Shown: positions 63,301-64,000 of the stretch, one piece after another
Position numbering within the stretch: the stretch's first letter is position 1
How the letters are laid out: each line of letters begins with the position of its first letter
NCBI RefSeq assembly: GCF_001522545.3
Contig: NC_031779.1
Coordinates: 5,360,460-5,424,459 of the forward strand
From: Parus major
Lineage: Eukaryota > Chordata > Aves > Passeriformes > Paridae
Reading direction: 5' to 3'
Length of the DNA: 64,000 nt
Made by a program: the position numbers and the translations under genes
The notes under the pieces: model-generated
The model's input: only the letters and a program-made list of their open reading frames with translations
What the model was told of the DNA's origin: nothing
Databases searched by the model: none

Positions 63301-64000
63301 CTAGAAATTTAGAAAATATCCTACTTACTCGTGTAATAGCACAAAATATCCTGGTAAACTTGAAACATGCAAAGAAATAATCTGCTTGTTAGTCAATTAG
63401 TGGCTATTTTGCTATACATACCCTTAACTGCTTATCAGCTGCAGCATTACAACATGCTCAATAGCAGCACTCTAAAAACCCACCTGCATGTACATGTTTA
63501 GTATGCCTTGTTTGTCTTACACTCAGTGTTTATATGAGACACTGACACTCTCTTCCAAAAACATTCTTCCTTTTAAAGAGCTGTGCTGGCATACAGATCT
63601 ATTTTGGCTCTGAAGAGATCAAAATGAATTTGAGGTCAAACCAAACTAGAATCAATTCTCATGTACACTAATGTCCACAAAGGAGATCCCAGCTGAAGCA
63701 GACTTATTTCCATGCTGGGACATTGCACATTTCTGCAGTAACCTTTACTCACTGCTCTCCAATCACTATGAAAGGTAAAGAATATACTACAGTAACTTTC
63801 CTCTCTTTGGAGATGGAGACAGAAAAGGAGGAGTGAGAGTGCCCAGGGAGAGACAAACCCAGCTAATCCTTTTCACCTGCTGATTATTCCAAAGACTAAT
63901 TTCCATAGAAATTAATAGATTTTAAAATGGTATATTACACAGTGTAAGTGCCAACAAGGCTCAGGAATAAATCTCACATCTTAACCATTTGTAAACAGAA

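Noticed and set aside
1..64000. tRNA, rRNA, microRNA hairpin, CRISPR array, phage or bacterial operon
   Set aside because: No spaced direct-repeat array, no tRNA A/B-box cloverleaf, no rRNA-like sequence and no operon-like gene packing seen by eye. A covariance-model search would be needed to exclude small RNAs.

Overview
The window is vertebrate nuclear DNA, most probably from a bird and plausibly a passerine. The evidence is a split gene with GT-AG introns, CR1 LINE fragments with the usual avian 3' terminus (ATTCTATGAT), a fragment resembling a common avian endogenous-retrovirus LTR, an AT-rich background with isolated CpG-rich sequence, and a protein very close to vertebrate ZO-1. There are no operons, ribosome binding sites or bacterial features.

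Layout. (1) 1-14.3 kb: AT-rich non-coding DNA with A-rich low-complexity tracts and no exon I can support. (2) About 14.5-16.05 kb: a CpG island interrupted by a 730-base assembly gap (15069-15798). It looks like a promoter/first-exon region, with good splice-donor motifs on both strands. By human 15q13 synteny recalled from memory, FAM189A1/ENTREP2 is a candidate owner on the minus strand, but its coding sequence is not visible. (3) 16-39.7 kb: intergenic DNA carrying a minus-oriented CR1 (about 31.8-32.4 kb), an LTR-like fragment (about 38.98-39.19 kb) and two clusters of AT-rich palindromes (28.1 and 37.6 kb). (4) 39.7-64 kb, minus strand: the 3' two thirds of TJP1 (tight junction protein 1, ZO-1).

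I read 18 consecutive TJP1 coding exons, with splice sites and codon phase checked at every junction. They run from inside PDZ3 (63300) to the stop codon (41244) and then into a 3' UTR of about 1.5 kb. The exons encode PDZ3, SH3, the GUK-like domain, the acidic region, the alternatively spliced alpha segment, the long Tyr/Pro-rich region, the actin-binding region and the C-terminal ZU5 domain. With every listed exon at full length they give 1351 residues, agreeing with the mammalian C-terminal portion. The start codon, PDZ1 and PDZ2 lie beyond base 64,000.

The best leads concern TJP1 splicing. They are a 51-nt in-frame candidate microexon in the large intron before the actin-binding exons (48583-48633), a pair of alternative 5' splice sites 60 nt apart in the ZU5 exon, and a skippable 84-codon alpha exon. 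I saw no CRISPR, phage, operon or defence system, and no clearly new biological system.
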